The translations under genes were made by a program, and so were the position numbers. From assembly GCA_001510575.1 (NCBI GenBank), contig LNGK01000008.1:260340-324339 (forward strand): a stretch of DNA of 64,000 nt, given 5' to 3'. Below are positions 48,193-60,700 of this stretch, piece by piece; position 1 is the stretch's first letter; every line of letters starts with the position of its first letter. The notes under the pieces are model-generated. The model was given only the letters and a program-made list of their open reading frames with translations, was not told where the DNA came from and did no database searches. This DNA comes from Knoxdaviesia capensis (taxonomy: Eukaryota; Ascomycota; Sordariomycetes; Microascales; Gondwanamycetaceae).

Positions 48193-49159
48193 ATGGCTAA
48201 GGAGGCCTCTACTCGCACCGGTCTGACCATTGGTCTGAACCGCGGTCACGTATGTGTCAAAGTCTCACCTCCTGGAGGATCTCTGCGGCCCTGCACTGTC
48301 GGCGAAGCGATCGATTCCGTCTCCGGCCCATCGACCGATCCATGAACGCTGCGGGAGAGAAGCGCATCGAGGGGAGAGAGGCTGGAATATGCCTTTTCCT
48401 CCGTGCCTTCTTTAGCTATATCATAACTCTGGTCTCTGGAACTCCCCGTGAAACGGGGTTTTCCGATGAACTGCCCACAAGCTGCATGCGGTTCTTTCGG
48501 CCTCGACATGCCTGGTAGACGGAACTCGACCCGCCTCGACCGACATACTCGCTCTCCCCGACCTTATCCGACCCGATTCGTGATGCAGGCGGGCCTATTC
48601 AACGCAGACGATGGACGCTGACCTGGATCCCATATTTTTTGCTGTAATATAGAAAACCACCGCTCGCGTCGCTAAGCCTCGCGTGTCCCGCACCAAGGGC
48701 CACCTGAGCAAGCGGACCGCTTTCGTCCGTGACGTCGTCAAGGAGGTTGCTGGGTAAGTTTGCTTCTTTTGCTTTTCTGGCTTTTGCACGGGTTCCCGTT
48801 TGCTTTTGGCGGGGTGGTTTCTGGTGTTGGTGAAGGGGCCTTCAATCGAGAAGCTGCTCGTGGTGAAGGAAACGCCGGCTAACATGTTTATGCTCCTCAA
48901 ACTCCAGTCTCGCCCCCTACGAGCGCCGCGTTATCGAACTGCTGCGCAACTCCAAGGATAAGCGCGCCCGTAAGCTGGCCAAGAAGAGGGTAAGTTACAA
49001 ACACAACCCTTATCGATCAGTATCAACCGTTCATGGATCCAGGAAACTAACAGCGGATCTCTCTCTCCTCTCCAGCTCGGAACTTTCGGCCGTGCCAAGG
49101 CCAAGGTCGATGAGCTCCAGCGCGTGATTGCTGAGGCTCGCAGAACCGGTGCCCATTAA
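48193..49159 (+). CDS. RPL36: 60S ribosomal protein eL36
   Basis: Four exons, 48193-48249, 48653-48753, 48908-48989 and 49076-49159, give 107 residues. The sequence begins MAKEASTRTGLTIGLNRGH, continues TKGHLSKRTAFVRDVVKEV and APYERRVIELLRNSKDKRAR, and ends AEARRTGAH. It is full length for the family (about 100-107). eL36 is an RNA-binding component of the large ribosomal subunit. The first intron is long (403 nt) and lies after codon 19, a common arrangement in ribosomal protein genes. All donors are GTA(A/T)G-like and acceptors are preceded by pyrimidines. It is convergent with the UBX gene. Confidence 0.98.
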
Positions 49160-49833
49160 ACGGCATTTTTGTGTTTTGCGTCGTCCTTTTGTGCTTTCCG
49201 GCTTCTCTTTTCTTTTTCTTTTCGGCTTCATGTGTACACACGAACAGGGTTTTCTTTTGATTCCATCAAGGCAGTTTACACTTGCATTTATGACGGCAGG
49301 GGAGTATTCTTTTTTCTTTTTCGGGGAACCAAAAATAAAAACGGTCAAATTCAAAAGATCCTGTATTGAGGGTTCGAACATTCTCTTTCCGCCCGTGTGA
49401 ATGGATGTTCCTCTGTGGAAAAGGAAATGGCGGCTCGCTCATAGCGACTGCCTGTAGAACTCAACGACTGATGCAACCGGCATTCGGTATTCTCCACACT
49501 GGGAAGCTGTGGTAGCTGGTGTACGTCTGGCTGCTGCAAGAAGAAATACAAACAGTTGAAAAATCACGTTCATGTGTTCTCACAGACGCACACAACCCGG
49601 CCATAAACGTGAATCAATGTCGTTGTATCTATCTAACGGTCTCAACCGCTTTCATACAATGCAATGCCATCTGTGCTAGCTAGCTATGTAGTAATGAATC
49701 CTCTCATAAAGCATGAAATCATGAAGACTGATGCAGGGCGGCTCATAGACAGGACACCCTCTCGGAAACGAAGAAAACCCCAGCCGCGTGTTCGGACCCC
49801 CTCCCTCCCGTAAGAAAGAAAGAAAGAGGCACA
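49160..49833. other. Intergenic between convergent eL36 and UBX genes
   Basis: Only 3' flanking sequence with T-rich tracts is present; no gene is seen. Confidence 0.6.
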
Positions 49834-51465
49834 CTACTTCCGACCCGGCAGCTTCATCCACTTCGGCATTTTCTTCCCCCCCTCGGCACTGCTCGACGCC
49901 GAAGCCTCCGCCGACCCAGGCTTACGCGGGACGACCACAGGAACCTCAACATCCTCGGTCGGCACGTCGGGGACGGGAATCGGCTTGGCGCGGCTCGCCA
50001 CCTCAGGCGCCAGGAACGGCCGCGCGCGGACGTCCTTCGGCACCGACGCATCCCACAGCAGCGTGATGACGACGCCGCCGGCACCCGCAAGCCGGTACCC
50101 GCGGATCAGCGAGTGCTCGGGCCCGTCGGCGTCGGCGATGGCGCGCCGGTCGCCCGGGATGATCAGCTTGAACGGGAGGGTCGGGTCGGCCATGTGGTTG
50201 CGGATGGCCGCGTGCAGCGCCGCGCCGGTCGCGTCCGGGCCCCATTCCCACTGCGCGGCGGTGTTGTCGGGGAAGCGCACGCGCGTTGACACGCTGGAGA
50301 TGGCGGCGAGGCGGGTTTCTTTGGCGGCGGCCTGCGCGGCGAGCTCTTCGTCGGAGAGCAGGCGGCGGTTCTGGCCGTGCTGCTTCAGGTGGGCCTGGTG
50401 CATCTTGGCCTGGCGGATCGACGGGGTGAGATCGTCGTCGTCAGCGGGGGCGGCGTCGGTCGCGGCTGAGCTCTGGGCGGCGGCGGCGGAGGTGGAGGAT
50501 GTCGGGGCGGAGAAGATTCCCACGGGCAGCAGAGTGTCCTTCAGGGTGCTCTCGGGATGCGGAGCTGTGTCGGTGGGTTGGGCGGCTTCGGGGGCGTCTC
50601 CAGAAGGCTGGGGCTCGGGGGCGGCATCTACCGGTTCCGAAGTGTCCATGGCCTCCGGTTCGCTGGTGACAACGGGGGGGGCCTCGGCCTGCGAAGACTC
50701 GGCCGCAGAGGGGGCAGCTGTGGTCTCCTCTTCCTCGTCCTTGAAAAACTCGCTGATCTGTTCCATAGCCTGGAACAGCGTCTGGTCGGTCATGCGGTAC
50801 GACAGCCGCATCAGCACGCTACCCGAGTTGTATCCCAGCTGGCTCAGCGTCTTCTGGAAGTCGGCGAATGTGCTGAGCTCGCGGTTGAGGATGCCCAGCA
50901 CGGGCGTCTCGTAGTACAGCTGGCCGCTCCCGCTTGCGGCGCCGGAGGTGGTCTGCGCGATGCCGCGCGCGGTGATGTTGATGTTCTTGCCCTGGCTCGC
51001 CACGCCGCTCTCCATCTGGCGGAGCACCTTCCACACCGAGTAGTCGCTGGGCAGCTTCGCAATCAGCCGGCCGCCCGGGATGTTCATGCTGTCGGGGTGG
51101 GGCAGCTGCACGGCGACCGTGATGACCGACGCCGTTCGCGATTTCACTACTAGCTCGAGCTTCGCGCCGGATGAGAGCTTCGCATGTCGGAAGGGCAGGG
51201 AGAGGTCGATCTGTTTTTGGTTGTGTCTGTAGGTCGTTGTTTCAACAAAGTGGTCAGGGTTAGCCAAGAGCTGCAGGTATGGCGGGGTCGAAGCTGGGGA
51301 ACAGTATCGGATTAGGGGTCCTGCACACCTTAGGAGATACTTGTCACTGGAGATGCCAAACTTCTTGCAAGCTTCAGCTAGGACATCTGACATGTATGTA
51401 CCAGGGTTCACTTTGACTTGGTACCGTTTGAGGTCGCTGGCGACCACCCAGACAAAGGAAGACAT
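49834..51465 (-). CDS. UBX-domain protein of the TUG/ASPL/Ubx4 type
   Basis: Two exons, 51465-51329 and 51226-49834, give 509 residues. The N-terminal ubiquitin-like TUG-UBL1 domain spans about 4-75 (RYQVKVNPGTYMSDVLAEAC, then HNQKQIDLSLPFR and LELVVKSRT). A second conserved block near 90-190 includes RLIAKLPSDYSVWKVLRQME. The middle is acidic and Ala/Pro/Glu-rich. The UBX domain is at about 355-435 (TRVRFPDNTAAQWEW, FKLIIPGD, GYRLAGAGGVVITLLWD), followed by a Pro/Lys-rich end. Such proteins bind the AAA ATPase p97/Cdc48 and modulate its hexamer or its use in ER-associated degradation and trafficking. The 102-nt intron has no stop and is divisible by three; splicing it restores the YLLRHNQK junction expected of the family. 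Confidence 0.88.
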   Translation of the reverse strand: MSSFVWVVASDLKRYQVKVNPGTYMSDVLAEACKKFGISSDKYLLRCAGPLIRYCSPASTPPYLQLLANPDHFVETTTYRHNQKQIDLSLPFRHAKLSSGAKLELVVKSRTASVITVAVQLPHPDSMNIPGGRLIAKLPSDYSVWKVLRQMESGVASQGKNINITARGIAQTTSGAASGSGQLYYETPVLGILNRELSTFADFQKTLSQLGYNSGSVLMRLSYRMTDQTLFQAMEQISEFFKDEEEETTAAPSAAESSQAEAPPVVTSEPEAMDTSEPVDAAPEPQPSGDAPEAAQPTDTAPHPESTLKDTLLPVGIFSAPTSSTSAAAAQSSAATDAAPADDDDLTPSIRQAKMHQAHLKQHGQNRRLLSDEELAAQAAAKETRLAAISSVSTRVRFPDNTAAQWEWGPDATGAALHAAIRNHMADPTLPFKLIIPGDRRAIADADGPEHSLIRGYRLAGAGGVVITLLWDASVPKDVRARPFLAPEVASRAKPIPVPDVPTEDVEVPVVVPRKPGSAEASASSSAEGGKKMPKWMKLPGRK

Positions 51466-51923
51466 GGTATAGTCACAGCGGATGTGTTTCTTAGAGGTAG
51501 TGAGAGAAGTTGAGAATGCAGAAGAAATGAAGAGAGAGAGAGAGAGAGAAGAATAAAACAGAGGTGTCTCTTTGTTATTCCAGCTGAAAAATAGATCACC
51601 CACAAAGCTAGATAGTTGTATTGTGAGGCTTTGAATTTGTCAACTTGAGAGGCGTAAGCTTGAGGGAAGATCGAGCGTCTCTCTCGTTTGAAGTCAAAGG
51701 GGCGGGTTAAGTTAAGGCCTGGCAGCAAATGTATTATCGAAAGAGCATAAATCCAGTTCTTAGTGAGGCATCAATCAAAAGGTTATCTGGTAGTAGGCAG
51801 TTTAGTCAAGGGAAGATGGTGATGTGTGGCATTAATTGGTGATGTTCGTGGTGGGATGCCGTGAGATCTGGAATGCACTAGAAGCTAGAGATTTAGGCAG
51901 ATCTGGGGTTCAGTAAGCTGTTG

Positions 51924-51935
51924 TTAGGGTTAGGG
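51924..51935 (+). promoter_or_regulatory. Telomere-box motif (TTAGGGTTAGGG)
   Basis: Two perfect telomere units lie about 460 bases upstream of the UBX gene start. Further CCCTAA motifs are at 52041 and 52074-52080 and TAGGGTT at 52163. It resembles Tbf1-type sites. Confidence 0.4.
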
Positions 51936-54900
51936 CTTGTCGATAAGTGAGTTTCCTTATGTGTGTTTGAATCTTGGCCTCGATGTACTGTTGCACTTGA
52001 CATCAGATTACAGGGCTCTAACTCAACACCACCCCCACCAAACCCTAAAAGTCACACTCCAGGGTTTGGGTATAACCCTACGACATGAGTGAACGTGCAA
52101 TTCTCGTCAGAAATTCCCCTTGCCCTGGATTTACATACAGGTCTCCTGCCAGGATGATATCTAGGGTTATTACCCACAGGAACAAGCCCCCAACATCAGC
52201 GCTCCTCTATCACAAAAGACACATCACTTCTGATGTTCTACGACAAGCAATTCCTGCAATCCGGTAGCGAAACGGAGAAAAAAAAAAGAAAAAAAGAACA
52301 AGAGGCAGGAAAACCCCCCCAAGCTGTTGTTGTGCGACGTGACATTCTGGCCACGTTATGTCGGTCTGTTTTGGCCTGTGTTTTCTCGCTCAAGCAAGGC
52401 ACAAGGAACGAGATTTTGTTCACCGAGGTTTTTTGACGTTTGTCTCGCTTAGAGGAAAACAAAGAAGAAGTCGGAAGGCATCCTTGTCTGTATGGGACTC
52501 AAGAACAGCGTTGAGAGCACAGTCGCATCGGAAGTTGAGAATGGTGAGGGCAAATGAAACCGTGTCTATGGGGGGGTTATATGTCCTACGAGACCTCTAT
52601 ATGTTGTGATATGCGTACAACAGGCGCAATTTCTCTCTTTCTCTCCCTCTTAAGGGTGATGGTTTTCCGAACCGGAGAGGAGAGCCGATATAACTTGCCT
52701 GGTTCGTGCCTTTTCACTCTCCTGGAAGACTTGATGACGTCTGTAGACCGGGCCTCGGCTGCTTTGTCATTTTCCTTTTGCTTGCTTCGCCTGCGGGATC
52801 CGGAGCCGGAGCGGCGATTTGCAGCGGGGCCGACAGAACCAGAAATGGTAGCTCAGAAGCCAGCCCAACAAGTCAGCAATGGGTGAAACCAATACTTTGA
52901 AGGCCACGAATGCAACGGTCCCAAATTGAGATACCCACATCTGGCATGTCCCAATTTACACGCAGGCTGGGTATTTTGTTCCGGGGTTGGGTTGGGTTCG
53001 GGGCCTGGGCTTATCATGGATTGTAATATTACCCTCTTTTGACTTTTTTTTGAGGTTGCATTTCCCTGTTTCTAAATTAAGAAACGCCCCAAGGAGAAAC
53101 CAGAGCACTGGCCTGGGATCGCTTGAACATCATTTAACTTGGCCCTGCCACTTCAAACGTCTATCACTGTCATACGTGGAACAGCCTGCAGCTCCATGAT
53201 TCCACCGACCTCCGACCCTTGATAGCCAACGTTGATCTCGTAATGCAGTACGTGCGAGTAGACGGAGTTCATCTTATCAATGGCTCGTTTACTTCGTTGC
53301 TCTATCTCTGCCTGTCATCCTGCCTTTCTTGGTTAATAGTTGAGGGGGGGAACTTGGACTCAAGGGAATCCTCCTTTTCGCCCCCTCATGATCCACACAC
53401 AAGACAAAAAACCGTTCAAACCCCCCTTTCGGTCGGATGAATGACTTCCTTCCGACCCGACCAAGCGGAATTCCAGGTGTTTCTTCAGAATCCGGTTGTT
53501 CTTTGTTGATGACGCGGATCTCTCCGAATTGCCTCTCGCATGCTTGTTCCGCTTGATGTTCTACGAGGGGCACGACATGCTGAGTCTATCTCTGCTGTCC
53601 GATGGGCTTTCTGGCTGGCCGTGATGAAGTTAGAGATTTCAAAGACTTTTTCTTTTCGTCTCTATGGACAAAAAAGCAATGGATGAGAATTTTTTCCTCT
53701 TCTCAAGTTGGGGATCAGTAGTGGGGAGTCCAAAACGTAATGATTATGGTGAGAAAGACGAGCTCCGGGATGTCCCCTGTAAGCGAAAGACGCACCGAAA
53801 GATAGCTCTGACCCCTTGCTGAACCCATAAAGTGGAAATGATTGACATAGCTGACTTCTTCCTCGCCCTGTGTGATGTCTTCGCTTCCACCTCGACGACG
53901 CTGGGACGTCCGTGGTGCTTGAAGCTGTGCCTCAACGTGGACATCGAAACTTGCAGTAGTTTCCGTCGATATATCAAGTACCCCACGCCTATAGCCACAA
54001 AGCATGAACCGGCTTCCTACGACGACATCACTAAAAACACACCGGCCGGATTCGCTCAGCTGGCCCGGTCTCGTTCCCTATCCCAATCTCTGGAGATGCC
54101 TTCCCCACCCCGCAAGAGAGACCCACGACCCAGATTCTAAATATAACTTTCGTTCCTCGCCGGGGGGACCATAGCTCCATCATCGAACCACCTTAGACCC
54201 AAAAGAGTTGTTTATATAGCCGCGAAGTATTTCCTGATTCGGGGTCCATGTAAGGTGAGCCCTGGACTGAGCACCTGCTTTGGGATGTACCGGTGGGCTC
54301 ATACATGCACAGTGGAAGTACATTGCATCCATCGTCGTCACTGTGGTCCTCTTTCTCTCTCCCAGGCGAGAGTCCCCGAGCTCGGAAGGCTACGTTGTAT
54401 ACTGCATCCCCTGGACCGGTGAATGCAGTGGCTCCAGAGCCATCAACCGTATGTTCGGTGGCCAGTGGTCACTCACCTTGAATATGGGAACGCCCGGTGT
54501 TGCTGTGCAGTGACCGGAGATCATCTGACGAGCGGCTCCCCTGAACCCCAACCACCTCCCCAATAGCCAACCAACCCGAGTGTGTCTCTGGTTGCTGAGG
54601 GATCCGACATACGACCCACCGATACTTGCACTACATGCAGAGGAAGATACGAGATAGCTTTGTGCTATATCTGTGCTTTCCAATCCTCCTCATATATGTC
54701 TGTGCAGACACTCGACTGTATGAGCCTGCTGCACCGGATTACACCGTGTAAACCACTCCGTGATACACCAACACACACGCAGCTATCCTCAAAGCGGAAA
54801 CCTCTATCTCACTCCTCCAGGCCTGTAATTTCACACATCCCCGTCCACTTCCGTCTTTTCACCGGGCCACGATAGCGTGCACATCCCAGCAACCACACCC

Positions 54901-55297
54901 AACGTCCCTCGTCCAACTGAGACCGATCCTGAGCAATTTTCTGTGTATGTACTTCCTTATATGCACAAAAGCTGGGGGTCACGCTTTCACCACTCGGAGG
55001 GACTTGTTGATTCCCCTGTGCTCTATAGATCGCAGCTAAACTGCTCGATGTGGAGAATCCCTTGCCGGTAGGAATAGAGTGAGAAGAGATAGTTGCCGCT
55101 ACACACCATCATCATCTTCCATGCTTATCAACCCCGACCACCACCGACTCAACGGCAACTTAAGATTGCAGGACTGTACTGTATATACTGAAGTGGCATG
55201 GGGATTCCGGCCTGGGATACATGCTCAAGACTGTCTTCTGACTGCCATTGCAGTAGTGAAAATCAAAAGACCATAAGCAGAAAGGCAAGGCTCGCAG

Positions 55298-55332
55298 ACA
55301 CACACGCACACACACACACACACACACACACT
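55298..55332. repeat. AC dinucleotide microsatellite
   Basis: This is an AC run of about 17 units with one G interruption. Confidence 0.85.
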
Positions 55333-57497
55333 AAACCTTGACTCCGCGTCAAGGACCTCGCATATCGAGCACCTGTATCCTTGCCGAAGCTAGTTCAACT
55401 TTGAACTACCTACAGTCCTCCTGAAGAACCCTCCTCCTATTCGTAGGATGCGCTTGTTATCTCCATATATTCCAACAACTGCTGATATTGCATTGCCACT
55501 AGGAAAGAAAGTATTCAAAGGTCCTCATCAAGGAAGGGGGGGGGGGACCCCTTATCAATCTCTGCTTCCATATCAGCTTCTATGTGCTCTTCGACCATGC
55601 ACATATGTCAACAACCTTACCTCCCTTGTTCGGTGTGTAAACCGATATAACTCCGCTTGGGGATCCCAAAGCCGCATGCCTCCTGGTCCCTCCCTGTTGA
55701 TAAGTGAGCCTGCACTGGTCCCATATTGACCTTTGGTGCAACTCCTCAAATTACCAGAGAGTGACGCTGCCGGTCTGCTGATCATATCATATCGGCCGGT
55801 GTGTGCGCCTCAACGTTTTTCCGTAGTAGTGATGCACGACCCAAGTGCTGTTTTCCCCTCCAGTGCTTCTTCGTCGATCCAGGACCTCCCAAAGAGGCAG
55901 TCAGATATGTGCAGACACACGCGAGGCCTCTCACCACTTGGCCATCCGTAACTCTCTGTCTCTCCGTGAATGCACCCTCCATCACCCAAGCACGCAATCC
56001 TCGCATCTCGGAGACCCTTCGCTTGGAACATTATCCTCCCCGTTCCCAGACCACTCAACTCCCAGCCTCTCTCCCACCCCCCTTTCCCCCTTTCCCCATT
56101 CAAATCCACTCCCACCACGTCATGGCCGAAAGACATTTCCGCTCGAGATGCTGAATCCGAGTGCTTACAGAGAGAGAGAGAAGGAATAACGTCAGGAGCA
56201 GACCCTTTTCCTTATCACCATGACTGCCTGTTTGGATCGTCGCCGGTGACCTGAAGATCTATATATAACTCACGTCAAGCTCTCATCCCATCCAATCTCC
56301 ATAAAATAGGATACACACACAGGGAAACCCACTTCTTCTTTCCACCAGAAAACCTGATATCTCCGTCATCCATCTTTCGTTCCAAGTTCTCTGGGTCTCT
56401 TTCCATCCATCATCCCGGGGCCACTGTCCAGAAGCAGAAGGTGAAGGTGAACAAATGTTGGTTCAAGGCTCCCGGGATCCGCCCCGACACACGGCCGGTC
56501 CGGGCTTGGCGGTTGGAGAGAGAGAGACAGAGGGGGGGGCTGGACTGGGTCTAGGGTCGCAAACAGTAGGTGCTATTCATCTCTAGTGAAACATTACTCT
56601 TGGCCAGGCAGTCAGCGTGTGTGTATTATATGTGCATGTTCCTGAGGGGGTCTGCTTGGTGTTGTCTTTGTCACGGTGTGATCATCATCACCAGTCTTAT
56701 CTGTGCACACACAGTCTCTGTATCTCTTCAAATCATGCATAGTGGTGTCGTGGTGCCCCCTCCATGTGGTGTCAGCCAAGCTCATGACCACGTCGAACCT
56801 CCCAGTCCGTCCACCTTCATCCGTGAGACTCCTGCAAAGCACCTTAGGTTCTCCGAACCGGCATTGCACCGCCGATACCCCTCGGGACGGATGTCGTCGT
56901 CATCATCGCCACTCACTTCCCGCAGCCACCTTCTCTGTTCAAGCTAACCGGTTGCCTCGTCAGCCGGAACAAGATGCTGAAGGAAAAGGGCTTATCTCGT
57001 AGACCCGACAAGTACATCACAAAGTTCCCAGAAATCAGAAATAAATCTAAAAATACCCTCGGGATAATGCTCTTGCACCTGCATAGAAACGAAACAACCC
57101 AATCCTGAGATTCCCGCTCTTGGATGGATGGAGACCGACTGGGAATTTCGGGCATTTTGGAACATCCACCGGCCGTTTGTCTGGTTTCTTCTCAGTCTTG
57201 GGTGGTTATCCATTGACCAAATCGAGTAGGTCGCTGGAAGTTCTCCCAGCCAGGCAAGGATGCAGCTAGTAGGTCAAGTGCCCGGGATGGCGAAAAGCAA
57301 ACCCGGACATGCAACCCTGAAGCGGGGGAGGAAGCACAGGCAAGATACACACACAGGGAAGACAACGACCAAGAAAAAAGACTGACTGATATACGCACCT
57401 CATGATATGCGGCGGAGATGTAGACACGGGGTGATCTCTATAGCACGCAGGTTGATATGCCGGGAGCTGGTATGCGAGTGTCTCTCCCTCGCCGCAA

Positions 57498-57506
57498 TAT
57501 ATAAAG
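57498..57506 (+). promoter_or_regulatory. TATA box of the subtilase-like gene
   Basis: A perfect TATATAAAG lies 236 bases upstream of the ATG at 57734, followed by a CT-rich stretch (57570-57610) suited to a transcription start. Confidence 0.55.
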
Positions 57507-57733
57507 CCCGGATCACTCCCCGTTTGTCTCAGACATCCGAAAGAGAAGAAGAAGAACCACCTCTCCAGATCAGAGTCTTCTCACCCGACCACTCTCTTCC
57601 TCTCTCCCCTCTCGACTGTGTCTTCCCCAAGCCACAGAGACAAGTCCATCCCCCGGTTCCCACTCCAGGTTCAACTGTCCCACGAGATACACAGAGAGAT
57701 ATATCTGACATCACCCTTCCCGGACACTTCGCA

Positions 57734-60700
57734 ATGGCAACGCTCAAGAGCTTGTTGTTCGCGTCCGCCGTGCTCGGCAGCACCGCGGCCGCGGCGAACA
57801 AGCCGCTGATCACCGAGACGCCCAAGCACTGGCCCATGCTCGACTCGATCAAGACCAACTACACCGCGCCGGTGCGCAAGCCCAACCCGACCTCGCGCTT
57901 CATTGTCGAGTTCGCCCAGGTATGGCTGGCTCTTCCACCCACTGTCGTTCATCTAAACACACACACACACACACACACACATAGAGAACAGTCTCTGCTC
58001 TGGTGTGTCTCTCTCTCCCTCTCCACTAACACACGTCGCCCAATGCAGGACACCACCGACGCCACCATCCGGTCGTTCATCGCCAAGCGCGGCGCGTCCA
58101 TCGTGCACACCTTCAACTCGCCGCTGTTCAAGGGCGTCAGCGTCGAGGTGCCCGGCGAGACCACCTCGACCCTGCGCGTGGCCTCGGCCGAGATCGTCAA
58201 CGTGTGGCCGTCGCACCAGATCAAGTTCGACATCGGCTCCGTCGACAACTCCACCGGCGCCTCCATTGCCGCCAGCGCCCGCACCAACGAGGACTACTCC
58301 AGCTACCTCGATTCCATCTACGCCCACGTCGGCCTCGCCCAGCCCTTCGCGGACGGCCTGACCGGTGCCGGTGCCAAGGTTGCCGTCCTCGGTGGCGGTG
58401 TGCAGTTCGACCACCCCGCTGTAAGTGATCTGCCTGTGACCTGGTGGGATCATTGGAAAGGACAGTTCGAACTGACTCGGGGTCTTCGGCGCGGATATAG
58501 CTTGGCGGAGGTTTCGGGCCCGGCTACAAGATTGCCGGCGGATGGGACTTCATGGGCGACAACTGTAAGTAACCTGTGACGACACAGTCTGCTCTCGGCA
58601 AGTGGTAACATTCTTTCTCTCACAGGGTGGCCGTACGAAGACGAAATCACCCCCGACCCGATCCCGGATGGTGATGAGTGGGGCGCGACCACCGGAATCA
58701 TCGGATACATTGCCGGGAACGAGGAGGGCGTCTTCCGCGGTATTGCCCCTAACAGCGAGATCTATGCCTACAAGGTTCTGGGTAACGTAAGTTGATACTC
58801 GCGGGATTGTCCACCCCGTCCACAAACCTTTAGTTGGCAGCAATGAATCCTGACATCTCCTAAACCCCAACAGTCCGGTGTCACCACCGACGAAATTCTC
58901 ATGGAGGCTCTCCTGATGGCTTATGAGCAGGGTGTAAGTACCATATCGGAAGATTCCATTGGCTTCATTGTCTTCTCCAAAGTGCAACAGGGCTAACCTC
59001 GCTGTTTGTTCTTAGGTCGACATTATTGTCGGAACCGCCAGCGACCTTGCCGGCTGGGACGACCCGCCGACTGCCGCCATTGCTGCCCGCATGGTTGAGG
59101 AGGGTATCGTTGTGATCTGGAGCAACGGCGCCGATGGCGGTGCCGGTTCGTGGACCACCACCGCCGAGTCCAACGGCAACGGCATCATCTCTACCGGTCT
59201 CAGCAACGCCGCCGGCCTGCCCGGCCTGTCCCTACAGGTCTCCGTGTCCTACCCCGACGGCACCACTGTCGACGACAACGTCACCCTTGTTGACGGCATC
59301 ACCTTCCCCGACGTGATGATCGGCATGAAGCTCGTGGTCTTCGACCTCGAGGAGTCCAGCTGGCAGGCGTGCGACACGCTCGACGACAACTACCCGGACA
59401 TGTCCAACACCGTGATGATCCTGCGTATCTCCGACAACACCGACGACTGCGCGATGATGTGGCAGGCGTTCGTTGTGCAGACCAAGGGTGTGTACGCCGC
59501 CATCTGGTACCGCGAGGACAACCCGTACATCAACTCGTACGGCGCCATCGCCGATAACTGGGCCGGCCAGATGGCCGGCCCCGAGGCCGCCCGCATCATC
59601 GAGATCCTGAAGAACAACGGCACCATCACCATCACCGGTATCGACAACGACCACTTCACCTGCATCCCGCTGCCCATCGCCAACCGCCCGCACATCCAGG
59701 CCTCGCTCGGCCCCACCTACGACGGCCGTCTCTCGCCCAGCATCATGGCCCCCGGCGAGAAGCTGATCGCCCCCGTCAGCACCAACATGTACACCTGGCT
59801 AACCTCGGCCACGCTGACCACCGCCTTCGTTGCCGGGGCTGCGGCCATGTGGGTTGAGAAGACCGGCGGTCGCGCGGCCTACGGCGCCAACTTCGCCAAG
59901 GACTTCCACGCCCGCATCGTGTCCTCGGGCAAGACCCTCAACTGGTTCGACGGCGTCACCTCCTGGGACTACGGCATGCCCGGTGCCGTGGCCCAGACCG
60001 GCGGCGGTCTCCTGGATGTCGGCAAGGCGCTGTACACCGAGACCGTGTTTACCGGCGGCGAGATCAAGATCAACCTGAACGACACCCACCACTTCAGCCG
60101 TTACCACAGCGTCGACATCACCAACACCGGCAAGACCTCCGTCACCTACTCCTTCTCGCATGAGCCGGCCCCGGGATACGAGTCGCTCAGGTGGTACGTG
60201 TACCCCGACGAGTCGTGGGCGGGATACATCGTCACCCCGTCCAGCTGGATGAACCCGATGGAGATCACGCCCATCGTGTCTCTGCCCAAGTCCTTCACCC
60301 TCAAGGCTGGTGAGACCAAGACTGCCAAGTAAGTACTCCGGACTTGATCCTGCCGCAGTGCCCGGAACATCTGCTAACCGCACATACTCATTCTGCAGGA
60401 TCAACTTCAACCTGCCCCCTGAGATGTATGACGTGAACATTCCCGTCTATGGTGGAAAGATCCGCGTGACTGGCAGCAACGGCGACAGCCTATCCATTCC
60501 CTACCTGGGTAAGCAATATCCATGCCAGCCACATACATCCCCGATCGAGAAGACTCTTGATGCTGACATCCTCTGGTCTTTCTTCACAGGAACCGGAGCT
60601 AGCCTGAAGCACCGCATGCGCGAGCTTGAGTTCTGGGCCGGCCCGTATGCCATCCACTACGGCACCAACGAACTGATCACCGAGCACAACTGGTAAGTGC

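Larger units (their letters stand above)
51466..57733. other. 6.3-kb gene-empty stretch between divergent UBX and subtilase-like genes
   Basis: I find no supportable gene in either strand: all frames are short (mostly under 130 codons), overlap, and show no domain, signal peptide with body, or splice-linked continuity. It contains telomere-box motifs at 51924-51935, 52041-52047 and 52163-52170, an AC microsatellite at 55298-55332, and CT-rich leader sequence before 57734. Confidence 0.5.

Noticed and set aside
48250..48652. Possible snoRNA in the long first intron of the eL36 gene
   Set aside because: Ribosomal protein introns often host box C/D RNAs, and CGATGA and CTGA elements occur, but no proper TGATGA box with a paired terminal stem was found.
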